In this document: in pieces, positions 9,670 to 22,339 of the stretch
Position numbering within the stretch: the stretch's first letter is position 1
Layout: the number at the start of each line of letters is the position of its first letter
The notes under the pieces: model-generated
What the model saw: the letters and a program-made list of their open reading frames with translations, nothing else
Told to the model about the DNA's origin: nothing
Database searches by the model: none
Program-made: the position numbers and the translations under genes
Assembly (NCBI GenBank): GCA_946122785.1
Contig: CAMGYJ010000010.1
Location: 13,553,467 to 13,617,466 of the forward strand
Reading direction: 5' to 3'
Length of the DNA: 64,000 bases
Source: Linum tenue
Lineage: Eukaryota > Streptophyta > Magnoliopsida > Malpighiales > Linaceae

Positions 9670-12600
9670 TCCAAAGAACCACGACGAAGCCGCCATCGAC
9701 AGTTGGAGATAACACCATTACCCACAACAAACTATTAGAAAAGAGGCAAAGATGTAGAGCAAAAGACTATGTTTGAAGGGGAAAACAGTGATTGTGTTCA
9801 CATGAGAAGATGAACACACCAACAAGGAGCAACAACCCCAATACACATATCTCAATCAAACGTGCTACAAGCTGCAAAATATGAATCCAAAGCAGAGCAA
9901 GGCCAAATCATATCTTGAAAACTATATTAGAAAACATACCATATCCATCTCCACAGCAAAGGCATGTTGACTCGCTTTTACTAACACCCTAATCAATGGC
10001 CAAATGCAACCATAGATCAGGGAGTAGTATAGTGGAATTAAGTCTTAAATATCAACCCACTAGTACATCCCAACTATTAAAAAAAATGTCATTTATATCT
10101 TCAAGTATTAAATATGACAATCTTGACGCGAACTTTCATCACCATTTACTTTATTAACATTGACTGTAATTGGTCAACAGTCGACGGGTTGACTGATGAT
10201 GTGTCAGTTGTCTTGGATTATTTTTCATTAATTAAAAAACAAAAATAATAAAAATTTGAAAAACATGTTGCAACTCAAAAGTAGAAGAAACATGAGAAGA
10301 AAGGATTTTTCGCTCTAGTTTCTCGTCTGATTTGATTCTAGCGACCTCAATTCATATCTAGAAAAGAAAATGATGGAGCTATTCATGTTGGGTTGCACCG
10401 GAGTTGTGGTGTTCCTTCATGGAGTCAATATGAAAATTGAACATTTTTGTCTTGGAGTATTGATTTTTTTTTTTTTTTGGAAAATGAGAGGGGAGAAAGG
10501 GAGCTCTTGACGTCTACACAAGAAAGCACAATTGGTTTAACAGCAACAACAACAAGAACAACGAAGGCTTGCCTCAGTAAATTTCATGATGATTAAGAAG
10601 ATGTCAAACCCAGAGGGACAACACCGGCCTTGAAGAGGCCACAACCGCAGTGGCATGTTTGGTCTTGGGTGGGTGTTCCGAAAGTAGTTTACTTGTTTTG
10701 GCGTGGATATTAATTGGCTTAATCTTCTTGCCCATCGCAACCATTGTTAAAAGAGCATCTCATTTTCTCAAAATTTCCATACCCTTATTCTTCATCCATG
10801 TCATCAAACGTCCTCCATATCCCAAATTTGTGTAGAAATTACATCCTGCATCCCTCTAGTTGGCAGTAAAACTATATCAAGCGTGCTTTGCTCCAACTGT
10901 GTCGTGTCATTCTTGTCCGTGGGCGGCCCGCCTCAAGGCTAGGTACACCTAGATCCCAATAATTTTGAGAACGTTTTGGGGACAGATAGATCCAATGACG
11001 GGGAAGGGTTGAGGAGGAGGAGGGGATGAAGCACAGCTAAGGGGGGGGGGGGGAGAGGTCCCAAGTTCGCAACCCATGTCATGTGAAGATAAGAGGAAGA
11101 TAACCAAAGAAGAAGAGAAAGAAACAACAAAAAGGCAAATGGAAATGGACACATCGGGAGTGAAGAGAAGGGAATTCCTACACCAAATTATTTTTTGTTT
11201 CGATTGTTAGAATTTTGGTGTTCAGTCGGGTTCATTAACCCAAGAAGAAGCCGGTTAAAAAGGAAGAGAGGAAAATGTGAGGAAGGATGGTGGAGATGAA
11301 GAGTCTTTAGGTTATATAAGCTGAGGTTCTAACTACTGAATTAAAACAATCAGAAACGCAGCAAAGATCGGTTAGAAACACAACGATCACAAATAGATAA
11401 TAACTCAAACCAGATCCACACGTCGTGAAGAGGGACAAGTATACGAATGACTATTCTGCTAGGTGATTCGCTAGCAGAAAGCATTGCTTTCTTCTTGCTG
11501 AATCAATTTCACGATCAAGAAAGAAGAAGAGAAGAAGTTGGGGCCCACAGATTTTAAGGGTCGAAATCCGTGGACCCAACGGAATTGTAAATCCCACATG
11601 TTGATATGGGATTTAGAACATGGCATAAATCCTTGATGAGATTTTACCCATACACCCTTATGAACTTTTAATATCTCAAGGTTGCTCTCAAATTTAACTA
11701 TTTTATATTATAATTAATCAATTAATTAACAACAAAGGAATAATATAAATATTCAATTAATTTGCAAACATGAGTTAGAATTTTTATGTCATTTCTTGTG
11801 TTCTAATTTTCTTTTGATCTTTTTAAGGAACATGTAATTCTTTATTCTTCCGATTCTAATATATGTTGGTATATGTTACGTTTGAAAAGGAGGACAAAAA
11901 ATTGATAACCAATTATGTTAATTTAAAAATTACACGGAATTTCTCCGTTTATTATTATTGTCCTTGTGGCGAAATTATGCTTATTAGTACATATGTACTT
12001 GTTTTATGTACGTATCATAAACATGTCAAACATATATAAAAGGATAGTAAGGTAATTTTGGACTTTAAGTTCTAAATCTCACACTCTTAAATGTTAAATC
12101 CATGATAAAACATCTCAACAAACAAAGGATTGTTACAAATCCATAAGATCTCAAATCCTTGATAAATCCTTGGGTTTTTAAATTACAAAACTTTCATTTT
12201 CAAATCCATAAAGCAAACGACCCCTTAATTTAAATCCCTTCTCACTCGACTTTTACCTCTAGATACCAGAATTACATAGAGTAGACAGTAAATCTAGGAC
12301 CTGGGTTGACAATTAAAACTGAATTATGCTTTAGTTCAATTCGAATATGCACATACCACATGTATGTAATATGTGTTCCGCAAGTTGGCTACACATAAAG
12401 GCCCCTCAATCCACTAACATATGCTTTAAAGAGATCTGGACCATTGATTAAGTTGGTCTTTCATCTCGATTGTTGGATGACACTAGGAGAATGATCCTCC
12501 CAGCAGTACGCAAAGCACCTTAACTATATTGAATTTGTGTAGAGACATATTGTCAATTCATAAACCCTTAAGACCACCCACAATAGTAAGTTAGAAATCT

Positions 12601-13205
12601 GGACCCCTAAAATGGGTAATTTGGGTCTAGAACCACAACAAAGAAAGTGTGAAAGGTCCAAAAGGAGTTTTGGTCGAAATCAATTTAGAGTTGATTTTGT
12701 TACTTGGCTTCGATAATTTAGTTATTATTTTTACATAGATAGTCATAATTAATCATGACAAACATTTTGATTTAATTTTTTAATTCTTACATAAATTTTT
12801 TAACTAAATCTATTATTAATAATGAAAGGACATCATACATCAAAGGTAAACGGAAAGTGAACTTAGCAACACACATAAAAAAATAAGGCAAAATACACTT
12901 GTATAGCCAAAACTTCCATGTTTGTGCCAATAATAGCCAAATTTGGCGAAATACCACTTTCTAACATTTTTGTTACCCTTCTATTGTTGGGGGTCTAAGA
13001 AGTTGGCACCTTAACTCGTTCTGTTAGTAACAAACTAAAAATTGCAGATGTGAAGAAATCAGAGAAATTACAAAATTCATTCAATTTTACACATGGGAAT
13101 AATTTCACATTCGTATGCATTTACAGCTAGCTTTGAAAATAAAATTTAATTCCAACAAAATGTATTGAATCAAAGAAATGAAGACAAAAAAAAAAGAGCT
13201 ACTGT
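9670..13205. other. Intergenic spacer, AT-rich, no supported gene
   Basis: 3.5 kb between the putative solo LTR and the second peroxidase. It has homopolymer runs, a G-run at about 11041-11053 and several stretches that look like transposon ends (about 10060-10220 and 12890-13020), but I could not pair either with a partner end and a target duplication. Short ORFs at 10537-10835 and 10939-11154 have low-complexity translations and no recognisable domain. 13080-13210 is the 3' flank of the minus-strand peroxidase. Confidence 0.5.
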
Positions 13206-13210
13206 AGTGA

Positions 13211-14185
13211 TCATTTGTTGGCGGCGCTGCAAATCTTTCTAACCTGGCCTGCGGATCCGGTGAGAGGCTGAAGATCTCCCATCTTGATCATGGCGGCCGC
13301 GAAATCGGCACTGAAACGGGAAGGACTCTGACTGTACTCCATCACTATACTATCCGTAACGCCGCCGCTGAAAAGGACCTGATCGGTTTTGAGGAGTCCC
13401 TTCCTCTGCACTATATTCGTGAAGTAGTTGTTGTCGAATTTGTCCGGGGTCATGTCCATCGCCACCAAATTCGAATCCCCGCCAACCGCCGGGCAGCGGC
13501 GCCTGAGGGCGCTAGCGAACCCAGGGTCGATATTAGCGTTGTTGCTATGGATCCTTTCGCGGAAGCTAAAGCATGGGGCCAGGCCCAAAGTATGGGCTCC
13601 GGAGAGAGCGACCATGTCTCTTGGGCTGAGCCCTTTTCGCTTGAACAGATCAATGAGGATCTGGAGATCGGAATTGAAGAAGGGGAGATTCCCCATCACC
13701 TCGTCAGGAAACGCGGCGGTGGAATCTCTCCTGCCAAGCTTCACGTCCCACGACGGGCCTCCAGCGAAGGCAGAGGCGTCTCGTGCCGCCACGGCTAGAA
13801 TGTCGGCGCAGGAGACGACGGCGGGGCAAATGGTCTCGAGCTGGGCTTTGGCGGCATCGATGACTTGGTGGCCTCTTGTGGATACGTTTGGTGGAGAGTC
13901 TTTCTCGGATTTGATGGTTTGGGAATTGTTGAGCAGGTTGGAAGCATCGCATCCGTGGACGAAGCAGTCGTGGAAATGGAGCCGGATTAGGGCAGCAGAC
14001 ATCCTCGGATCCTTGGCGATTGCCGCCCTTATGGAGGTTCGTATTGCAGGGAGGGCGTTGGGGCATGATTTGGCGTAGAAGTTTGTGGACAATTGTGCTT
14101 CCGACCTCCGTATTGCCGCCGTACTCATTAGCGTCAGTAACGCCACTAACAAGGCTGGTTTTGAGAGTAATCGTTCGGTTGCCAT
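13211..14185 (-). CDS. Class III peroxidase, complete and intronless
   Basis: 324-residue secreted haem peroxidase. The start chosen is ATG at 14185; the in-frame codon at 14191 is GTG, not ATG. A hydrophobic signal peptide (about residues 1-30, LLVALLTLMSTAA) precedes the mature start QLSTNFYAKSCPN. Catalytic Arg68 and distal His72 lie in RLHFHDCF, proximal haem ligand His198 in MVALSGAHTLG. All eight conserved cysteines are present (SCP, DCF, GCD, ICP, SCAD, PCF, RCP, ICS), giving the four family disulfides. Length is typical (300-350). Most family members have up to three introns; none interrupts this frame. Minor oddities: CDASNLL for the usual CDASILL and RGHQVID for RGFEVID. The truncated copy at 1-608 is a paralogue in convergent orientation. 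Confidence 0.96.
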   Translation of the reverse strand: MATERLLSKPALLVALLTLMSTAAIRRSEAQLSTNFYAKSCPNALPAIRTSIRAAIAKDPRMSAALIRLHFHDCFVHGCDASNLLNNSQTIKSEKDSPPNVSTRGHQVIDAAKAQLETICPAVVSCADILAVAARDASAFAGGPSWDVKLGRRDSTAAFPDEVMGNLPFFNSDLQILIDLFKRKGLSPRDMVALSGAHTLGLAPCFSFRERIHSNNANIDPGFASALRRRCPAVGGDSNLVAMDMTPDKFDNNYFTNIVQRKGLLKTDQVLFSGGVTDSIVMEYSQSPSRFSADFAAAMIKMGDLQPLTGSAGQVRKICSAANK

Positions 14186-15024
14186 TGCCACGATCCTGGA
14201 TATATAGCTATCACTTAACCGATTGACCCGCCCTTTGGGCCGAATTCATCGTCGGAATCGTGGCAATCTTTGCTCTCTATTAATGATTGAGATGGTGGCA
14301 GAGGCGACAGAGGAGATTTGGTGCGATATGTAGCTAGCTAGATGTTTGGAGAAATGGAGAAGAGGTTGGGTTTCATGGAAGGGGTGAGGGTTGATATGTA
14401 AGGAGTGAAAATAAGTTTGATGGGGGCTTGTGTTTTTGGCGTTGAGGCTTTGTAGGAGCAGATAAGTCGGACATGGTAAGAAGGAAGCAATCGGAGGTGT
14501 TTGTTGTGAACGTAAGGAAGGGGGAGGGACTAGGGAGAGACCACAAAAAATAAATAAATTTTTTATGGATAACGACAAACTGATTTTTCTAGACCAGATT
14601 GATACTTCCTGTTTTTTATTTTGTGTAATGGAGGTGACCTTTTTACAAATATATAAAAATTTATGAAATTATTCGATTTGTATATGATGTTTTTTTATTT
14701 ATTCGGGCACACTAAAAACTTAGAATATCAACATTAATAGTCTCTACTCTCTACTTGTGCCTTAGCTCGTTCGAAAGCTAGATTTGCCTTTATTATTTGT
14801 TGCTTCTCTTAGATTGGTATAGTCTTGGCGTTTCATTCAAAAACAAAGTATGAAATAGTCAAAACGAGCTTATGACCATTAATCCTACGAAACAGAGAGG
14901 GATATGAATGAAAATATCGAAATATTGATTTTAAGTTAAAATAAAATGTGGGTGCATGGTTCCCGCTTAGTTATTATTAGTTGGCTATTTTCGAACAGTA
15001 AAAAGTGTTGATAGAAGACGCAAC

Positions 15025-15060
<36 letters not shown>
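14186..15060. other. Peroxidase upstream region and spacer
   Basis: 5' flank of the minus-strand peroxidase, then AT-rich spacer with no gene. A TATATA at 14201-14206 is only about 16 bp from the ATG, too close to be a convincing TATA box. Core promoter not assigned. A (GA)n microsatellite lies at 15029-15060. Confidence 0.5.
15029..15060. repeat. (GA)n microsatellite
   Basis: About 16 uninterrupted GA units, immediately before the 5' region of the LINE. It could lie within or just upstream of the LINE 5' UTR. Confidence 0.9.
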
Positions 15061-15063
<3 letters not shown>

Positions 15064-15289
15064 AGGGAGAGGAGGAGAGCCTGTGAGAAAGGGAGTGTGA
15101 TCGTCAGATAGAACGGCGGTGAGGGTTTTGGGAGAGTGATCAAGGATTCGCATTTTGGAAAGCTTTTTTCTTCCTCTTCTTCTCTGTGCAGGTACCCGGC
15201 ATCCGGTGGAAAGGATGGTGACGCTACCCTTGATAGGAATCTCGTCGGTCTCGACTTCGGATCCAAGCATGTGTCTGTTGGAACTTGTC

Positions 15290-18200
15290 TCTTGATGGAA
15301 CGGCCAAGCCTTCAAAATTTCGGTGACGGAACAGCCGGGTAGAGTGCATTATGTCATCTTCGACTCGATTCAGGCAGAATGGATGATCAGCTCTCTGCAA
15401 ACAGCTGAACTGAATGGGTGGGCCTTTCCCCACCGCAATGTCAAGAGAAGTGGCAGTAGGGTTATCCATATTGGGAAATCGAGGAATAGGAGAGGTCTCT
15501 TCCTGAAAATCTCGGAGTCTATCAAAGCAGACCTTATGTTCTACGTTATTATTCCTATAGAAAAATCTCAGAGTGCCTGGCGAAAGCTTATCAAGCTGCT
15601 ACAAGCATGTCAGGAACCCGCAGTAAACCCAATGGACTTGAGGAATGCTGCCCAAATCCAACCTCACAAGTCTTATGCCGATGCTGTGCGAGTTAAAGAT
15701 TTCCATTCCAAAGGGGATGCGAGGGTTACCATGGAAGGAGATGTGAAGGTTATCAAAGTGGGCAATACAGGTGTTAAAGAGTTGTTCGATATGTTAGGAA
15801 GATGCCTGTTAGTCTCCTTTCAGGCCAAAAACAGTGATACCTTCTCATACATGATATTGCCGGCTTTCCTGTCCTGGGCAGCATCTAGGTGGGCTTTCTT
15901 CGCGAATCATGAGATTAAAGATACAGGCGACGGTCGGAGGCTTCTCATATGCCCTAGCAACATGGATGCAAAATAGATATTCAATTTAGGAGGTGGTCAA
16001 TTTCAAAACCTTGACATGTCACTGGAGTTTTTGTCAGAAGCTTTCTCCCAAGAGCTTGTGAAGGATACTAGTTTGGGTACAATGCGCCTCTGGATCTATG
16101 TTTTCGGCATCCCATACCATATCAAGAGCCTTCAATTATGCAGGAGCTTGGGTGATTTCTGTGGGAAATTCTTGGAACTGGACTGGTGCTCTTGGGCGGC
16201 TCCTTTCGTCAGGATTAAGATTGAAGCGTCAGGCGCAATGTTGTCAAAGCCGAGCCGAGCCGGCCGGCCGAGCCGCCAAAACTGCCACCCGACCATAAAA
16301 CCGGCTCGACCCAACTATTTAGCCGGAGTGGTTCTTTGGGGCGGTCGGTGAGCGGCCGAAGCGGTTAACCGCTCGAGCCGCTCGACCGGCTTTTACCATT
16401 TGGGCCGGTTGCTTTAATTAAAAAAAAACATATATCAAAAATGAAAATGAAAGGGGAGGGGAGGCTGCTGAAAACGTAACCCTAATTGACATTGAGGCAT
16501 TTATGTCTTCTCCCCCTTCGCGCAGCAGCCAGACACGAAGAACGGAAGAAGAGCAGAGCCAGTCGCCGTTCGCTGGTCCCCGTTGCCGTTCGCGGGTCCC
16601 CGTCGCCGTGTCCGTTTGCGGGTCCTCGTCGCCGTCTCCGTTTGCCATCGGCCGTCACCATCCCTCGACGCCACTCCCCTGTCGCCTATCGCCCTCGTCG
16701 GCGGCGGCAGCTTGTTCCCCTGCATCGACTCTCCTCTGCATCGACTCTCTCTCTCTCCCCTGCTGCCCTGCATCGACTCTCTCCCTCTCCCCTGCTGCCT
16801 CTCCCCTGCGGAGAGGGATATCCGGAGAGCGCTTGAGGCGCAGCGGATGGTGGCCGACGAGCAACCTGGTGGCGATTTGGGAGTGAAAGAGGTAGAGGGT
16901 GGAGAGTATCAAGGTCAAATAGAGGAGGGTATTTGTCCATTTCAAAGCAGTTAGGGATTCCATTGTTTCTTTAACAAATAACGGGAGAATTGAGACAGCT
17001 GGATCGGAGGTCAAGCGGTCAAATTGGGGGTTCGATTCGCCGCTCCGTGATTTTCCTGGCGGTGAAAGCTATAAGCTGTTATGTTCATCTGCTGACCCGT
17101 GAGGTTTCTTATTCCATTTAGCAATTTTTTTTACTTGATTGAGTTATTTAGAAGTTTCAGAATGGTAGTGTTAGATGACTGTTTATTAGGTATCGGTTCT
17201 TAAACGGTCTAATGTCGGTTGGACCACTAATGACCGAGTCGTTCACGTTACCGGGTCATACTCCGGTTCGGCTTTGACAGCATTGGTCAGGCGTGATCCC
17301 GAAGGAGGTTCCGGTGCGGTTTGGTGGGAAAAGTTTCGTGGCAAAAGTCAGATTTTCCCCGGTCCCGGAGCTTCCGACATGCAGCGAAGGCAACGGCGAA
17401 ACCCAGAAGGCCAAGAGTCGTGGTTCCAGTTCTTCTTTCTCCAATAATGCTTCGGGAGCTACAGTGCCATGCACGCATGCAGATGGTGCGAATCCCAACT
17501 TTTGCAAGAATTCTGGTAGGGCAGATGAACCATCAAATCCAAAGAAGCTAAAACCCAACCCAAAACCAAACTCCAAAACCAGATCATTCTGGATCCGGAA
17601 GGCCGAACCTATCCCTAACCCACTTTGCCTCTTTAAGGCCACTAGGAAAGTCCAGACTAGCCCATCAACATTAAACCCCTTACCCAAACCCAAACAATCG
17701 TCGTCCTTTGATCTGCTTCCCCAACAAACCTCCCAAACCAGTTCGACACATACACCCATCACCCCTCCATCCTCTTCCTGGCTTCTGGATCTCGACCTCA
17801 GGAAGCTCGCTTCCTTGCTTTCACCGGCCTTTCCTCTCATGCCGATCCCAACTGCAACGACCTTTTCCATTTCCATCCTACCAAACCGTATTACCTTTTC
17901 CCTCATCCTACAATCAAATTGCCTATCCTTTGACTTGACTATCAAAAACCCCTGTGTCTCCGCATCTGCAATTCCAGAACCCTTACCTAGTCCCAATAAC
18001 CTATTAGAAGCCCCTTTTTCCCCTTTCCCAACTGATTTTCCCTCCTACATTGAGCCAGACACCTATTCCCCTAGTTTCAACTGCCAATATGATGGTGAGG
18101 ATTTGAATCCTCACTCCCCACCCTTTGACCTCGAGAGCCTGACAAGCTGCTGCCAGCGCATGTCCAGCATGTTTCAGTTGACAATTGGTGACGAGAAGGT

Positions 18201-18384
18201 TGTGGATGTAGATATTCAGGTTCATAAGACGGCCTCAGCCACTCATAGGCGGAAGAAACGTGCCCCAAGATCGAAGACTGAGATGGAGTTTCACCGACTC
18301 GGTCCGAATACCTGCCCTGTGGAAGGACCGAGATACAGAAGAAGCAAGGTTCTGGGTTCACCTTCTATTACTCATAATGGTTAA
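15290..18384 (+). pseudogene. LINE ORF1 (DUF4283-like RNA-binding protein), split by a hAT
   Basis: N-terminal part in frame 2 (FKISVTEQPGRVHYVIFDS...) with the DUF4283-like segment ending MRLWIYVFGIPYHIKSLQLC and a D-W-..RIKIEASG motif typical of plant LINE ORF1. TAG at 15974-15976 interrupts it. At 16236 a hAT element enters; after 17293 the same protein resumes (IPKEVPVRFGGK) in frame 1, exactly the shift expected from 1050 bp plus an 8 bp TSD. The rest is Pro/Ser-rich linker with a basic C-terminus (RRKKRAPRSK). No CCHC knuckle is obvious. It ends at TAA 18382-18384, overlapping the ORF2 ATG by 8 bp. Confidence 0.82.
16236..17285. mobile_element. hAT element, non-autonomous, inserted in LINE ORF1
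   Basis: 1050 bp. Terminal inverted repeats begin CAATGTTGTCAAAGCC on the left and CAATGCTGTCAAAGCC on the right complement (19 of the first 21 identical). It is flanked by the perfect 8 bp duplication GTCAGGCG at 16228-16235 and 17286-17293, the hAT signature. The CAATG start resembles Tag1-type hAT ends rather than Ac-type CAGGG. GC-rich subterminal CCGAGCC motifs occur near the left end. No transposase is encoded; ORFs inside (16.48-17.01 kb) are Ser/Pro/Arg-rich without a domain. Confidence 0.93.
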
Positions 18385-20706
18385 TTCCCTCATTGCTTGG
18401 AACGTTCGTGGTTTGGGATGTGATCAGAAAAGATCTCGTATCAAGAGGATTCTTATGAGAAGAAAGCCATCTATTGTGAGTTCGATTAGCGGATGTAGGA
18501 GTACCGACTGGGTGACCGAAAATGTGATTAACAGCAGAGGAGGTATTGTTGTTTATTGGGATAGCAGGTTTTTCAAGAAATTGGATGACCAGATTGGCGA
18601 ATTCTGGGTTAAGGTTCAGCTAGAGGATTTACTCAACATTTGCATCCTGATTGTTTATGGACCGCAAGAAACCATAGATAAAGAGAGATTCATCGCAAGC
18701 CTTAGGCATCAGTGTCAGAGCATATCATATCCCTTATGAGTCATGGGTGATTTCAACCTCGTTCGATCACATGAGGATTACAGGGGAGCCCCGAGAAGTT
18801 CGGAGTTGATGCTCGAGTTCAATTCTTTCATCATTGAAGCAGCCCTTGTTGATCTCCCAATGGAGGGAGCGTCTTTCACTTGGAGCAGTGGTAGAGTGAC
18901 GCCCTCGTTGTCCAGAATTGACAGGTGCCTCATCTGTACCCAGTTCGACGCGAGTTTCCAAAATTGCAGGCTTATTGCTCTCGACAGAGTGGAGTCAGAC
19001 CACAATCCGTTACAGCTTATTTGGGGAGAGGAAATCAGAATTCATCGTCCATGGAAATTCGAGAACATGTGGCTTCTCGTCAATTCCTTTAATGATCACA
19101 TGGCGATGTGGTGGAATAACCAGCCGTCAGGGCATGGTGAGCTTTTTCTGTTCGGGCAGAAGTCGAAACTGCTGAAAAATTCCATTAAAGCTTGGAACAA
19201 AGAAGAATTCGGTAGGGTGGAATAGAAGGTCGCGGAAATTCTTGAAGGCATCAGATTGATTGAAGGAGGAGGGTTCTATTAACGAAGAGGACAGAACCAG
19301 GAGAAGAAATTTAGTTAGCAACCTTGACCACGTGCTATTCTTGGAAGAAATTTCCTGGCGCCAGAAATCCAGAGAGACCTGGCTCAAGGGCGGGGATAAG
19401 AACACATGCTACTTTCACAAAGTGGCCAATCATAATAGAAGGAAGAACCTGATTAACAACATCAAGATTAATGATGTGGTTGTAGAGGGCAAAGACGAGC
19501 TGAAATGCGCGGTTGTTGGTCATTTCTCGAATGCCTATAAGGAGGAACAAGCTACCCGTCCTTTCCCTGCTAATTATGATTGCTTTGAGATATCTAGCAA
19601 GGAGGGGAAGATGCTCACAAAAACTTTCACTGAAGAAGAGTTGTGGAATGTTATCAGAAGACGCAGAGGCGAAAAAGCTCCCGGGCCGGATGGTTTCTCG
19701 CTGGTGTTTTTCAAAAAACATTGGAATGTGATTAAAGAGGATCTTCTGAAAGGGTTTGATGATTTCTATCATAACGGGAGACTTCCAAAGAATATTGCAC
19801 ACTCCTTTGTGGGCCTCATCCCCAAAAAAGAAGCAGTTGAAGACATCAAGGACTTCCGCCCGATTAGCTTATTGGGAAGTGTCAACAAGCTTGTGTCGAA
19901 GACCATAACCGAACGACTCAAACCTTTTCTGTTGAAGGCTGTTTCCGGGAACCAGTTTGGAGGACTTAAAGGCAGACAGATTCACGAAGACTCACTCATC
20001 GCTAACGAGTTGATTGATAGCAGGAAGAAAAGTGGGAAATCGGGTATGGTTTTCAAATTGGACATCGAAAAATCTTTCGACAACGTGAATTGGAACTGCC
20101 TATTCAAGATCCTCGACAGTCCGCGTCTTCCTCAGCAGATGAAAACATGGATTAAAGGGTTAGTTACTTCTCATGTCTCTTTAATATTGAGAAAGGTCTC
20201 CGTCAAGGAGATCCCATGTCTCTGTTCCTCTTCTTACTGGTTATGGACATCCTGTCGGTCATATTGGAAACTCTGAGGACACAAGAATGATATCCGGGTT
20301 TTTCATGAACGAGACTAATGAATCAGGAGAGGTAACACACCTCATGTATGCTGATGACACCATAATTTTTTGCGAGGCGAAGGAGGAGCAAGTGCTAAAT
20401 TTACTATCAACGCTAGTGTGCTTCCATGTTGTGACTGGGTTGCGAAAAAACGTTGAGAAGAGCACAATGTTTCCGGTTGCAAATGTTAGTAACCCAGACC
20501 TCTTTGCAAACATCTTCGTTTGCGGGTGGAGTTACTTGCCAAATATATATCTCGGCGCTCCTCTGGGTGCTAGTCCTAACTCCACAGTGATATGGAACAA
20601 AGTTCTCACAAAATTCCAAGCAAGACTTGATGGATGTAGGGGAAAATTCCTATCGCTGGGAGGCAGGATTGTTTTATGAAAAAGCAGCCTTACAAGTCAG
20701 CCTATC

Positions 20707-21493
20707 CAATGCAGTCAAAATCGGGATTTTGATCGTAAAATCGTAGGATTTTAGGATTTTACTTAGGGATTCCGATCCTGGTTTTACTATAAAATCGATG
20801 GATCTTAAAATCGTTTAAAATCGGGATTAAAATCGTAAAATCGTACCAAAATCGAGATTTTGATCGTATGAGAACAAAATAGGTGGTTAGAGCCAATTTA
20901 AAAAAAGCATAATTGTTTCGGCTGAAAGTGCAATGAAGAGAATCATCTCAAATATTTTTCCTATTAAAAAAATATTTTTAAATAATAAAAATAAAAATTA
21001 TAGCTCGGTCAATCCCCTTCCCTTCGCGCAAGTTAACTTATTGGTAAAACAACTGTCCTAATATTAGAAGTATGTAAGAATTAACATTATTATTAATTTA
21101 TTTATTTATTAATAAATATATTTTTACCAAGTCACTAGCATTACTTATTTTATTGGAATTCAATTATTTTTAGTTTTAAATCATACTTAGACAATGTCGA
21201 ATATTCTGTGAGTTAAGCTACCTAGACACAACATGAAAACAAGAGCCAAACCCATTGAGAAATAGTTATTTTGGAACATTAATCTTGAGAATTATCTTTA
21301 GTAAAAAAAATCTTGAGAATTATTATTTTAAATATTATGTATCTTTTTGTTATTAATGATTTACCTTATTAATATTATTATATGTTATATTCTATATGGT
21401 ACTTAAAATCTTACGATTTTACGATTCGATTTTATGATTCCGATTTTTCCACAGATTTCGATTTGAGGTAAAATCCCGATTTTGACTGCTTTG
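20707..21493. mobile_element. hAT element, AT-rich MITE-like, inserted in LINE ORF2
   Basis: 787 bp. Ends CAATGCAGTCAAAATCGGG (left) and CAAAGCAGTCAAAATCGGG (right complement), 18/19 identical, with exact 8 bp duplication AGCCTATC at 20699-20706 and 21494-21501. The subterminal regions repeat AAAATCG/CGATTTT units many times on both sides. No ORF. Start and TSD place it in hAT, like the element at 16236, but the internal sequences are unrelated. Confidence 0.93.
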
Positions 21494-22339
21494 AGCCTAT
21501 CTACCTTTTTTCTCTGTTGAAGGCTCCTAAATCAACTATTCAGAAATTGGAAAGAATGCAATGCATATTTATTTGGTCAGGAGTTCAACACAAAAATAGG
21601 ATTCATCTTGTGAGGTGGGATCTCTGCAAAACGGTCAAGGAAAGAGGCGGATTGGGTGTTCTGGATCTTAGATGTATGAATTTTTCTTTACTTGCTAAAT
21701 GATTCTGGAAATATGCATCAGAACCGTCCGCTTGGTGGCGAAAACTCATCGATCTCAAGTTCCAACAGCCTATGTCCGAATGGAGAGCCGCCTCTGGCAA
21801 TGGACCTATTGGGTGTTCGTTCTGGAAATGCATTATGAAGGAGGAAGGATTATTCTGGAAGTATGTCTTTATCATCCCAGGTGGTGGGTCGTGGGTGTCG
21901 TTTTGGAACGACTAATGGATCCCGGGAAAGATCCTGAAAGATGCCTTCCCTAGGGTGGCGGCTGCTTCCTCAAACCGTGATGCTTGGGTGTCTAAACACA
22001 TATCCTTTAATATTGAGTGTGTGGGGTGGGATCTTTCACTTAATGTTTATTTGAGGGGTGGGTCTGACCGTGAGAGGAATGAATTATTGAATGTTTTATC
22101 TCTATTACCTATTGAATTGATTAGTGCAGGTCCTGCTAAACTCCTCTGGAGCCCATGCCCGAATGGAGGTTTCACGGTGAAGTCAATGTACCTCACCCTT
22201 ATTCAAGAAAGATTAGTTGGCATCGACAACTTCCCCCATAAGGTGGTGTGGCGTCCAGAGGTTCCGACAAAGGTGAACGCGGTCCCGTGGCTGATGGCTC
22301 ACGAACGAATCCTAACCCACGAGAACTTGAAAAGAAGAG

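Noticed and set aside
13428..14078. 216-codon plus-strand ORF inside the peroxidase
   Set aside because: Antisense shadow of a GC-rich coding region with clear peroxidase motifs.
14185..14191. Peroxidase start two codons further upstream at 14191
   Set aside because: The codon at 14191 is GTG; ATG at 14185 is the first real start.
14201..14206. TATATA as the peroxidase TATA box
   Set aside because: Only about 16 bp before the ATG. A TSS 25-30 bp downstream would fall within the coding region.
16486..16954. Overlapping ORFs in 16.48-16.95 kb as captured gene
   Set aside because: Inside the hAT; CT/CG-rich low complexity giving Ser/Pro/Arg-rich translations in all frames.
17256..17996. 246-codon minus-strand ORF
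   Set aside because: Shadow of LINE ORF1 on the other strand; Gly/Lys-rich translation without a domain.
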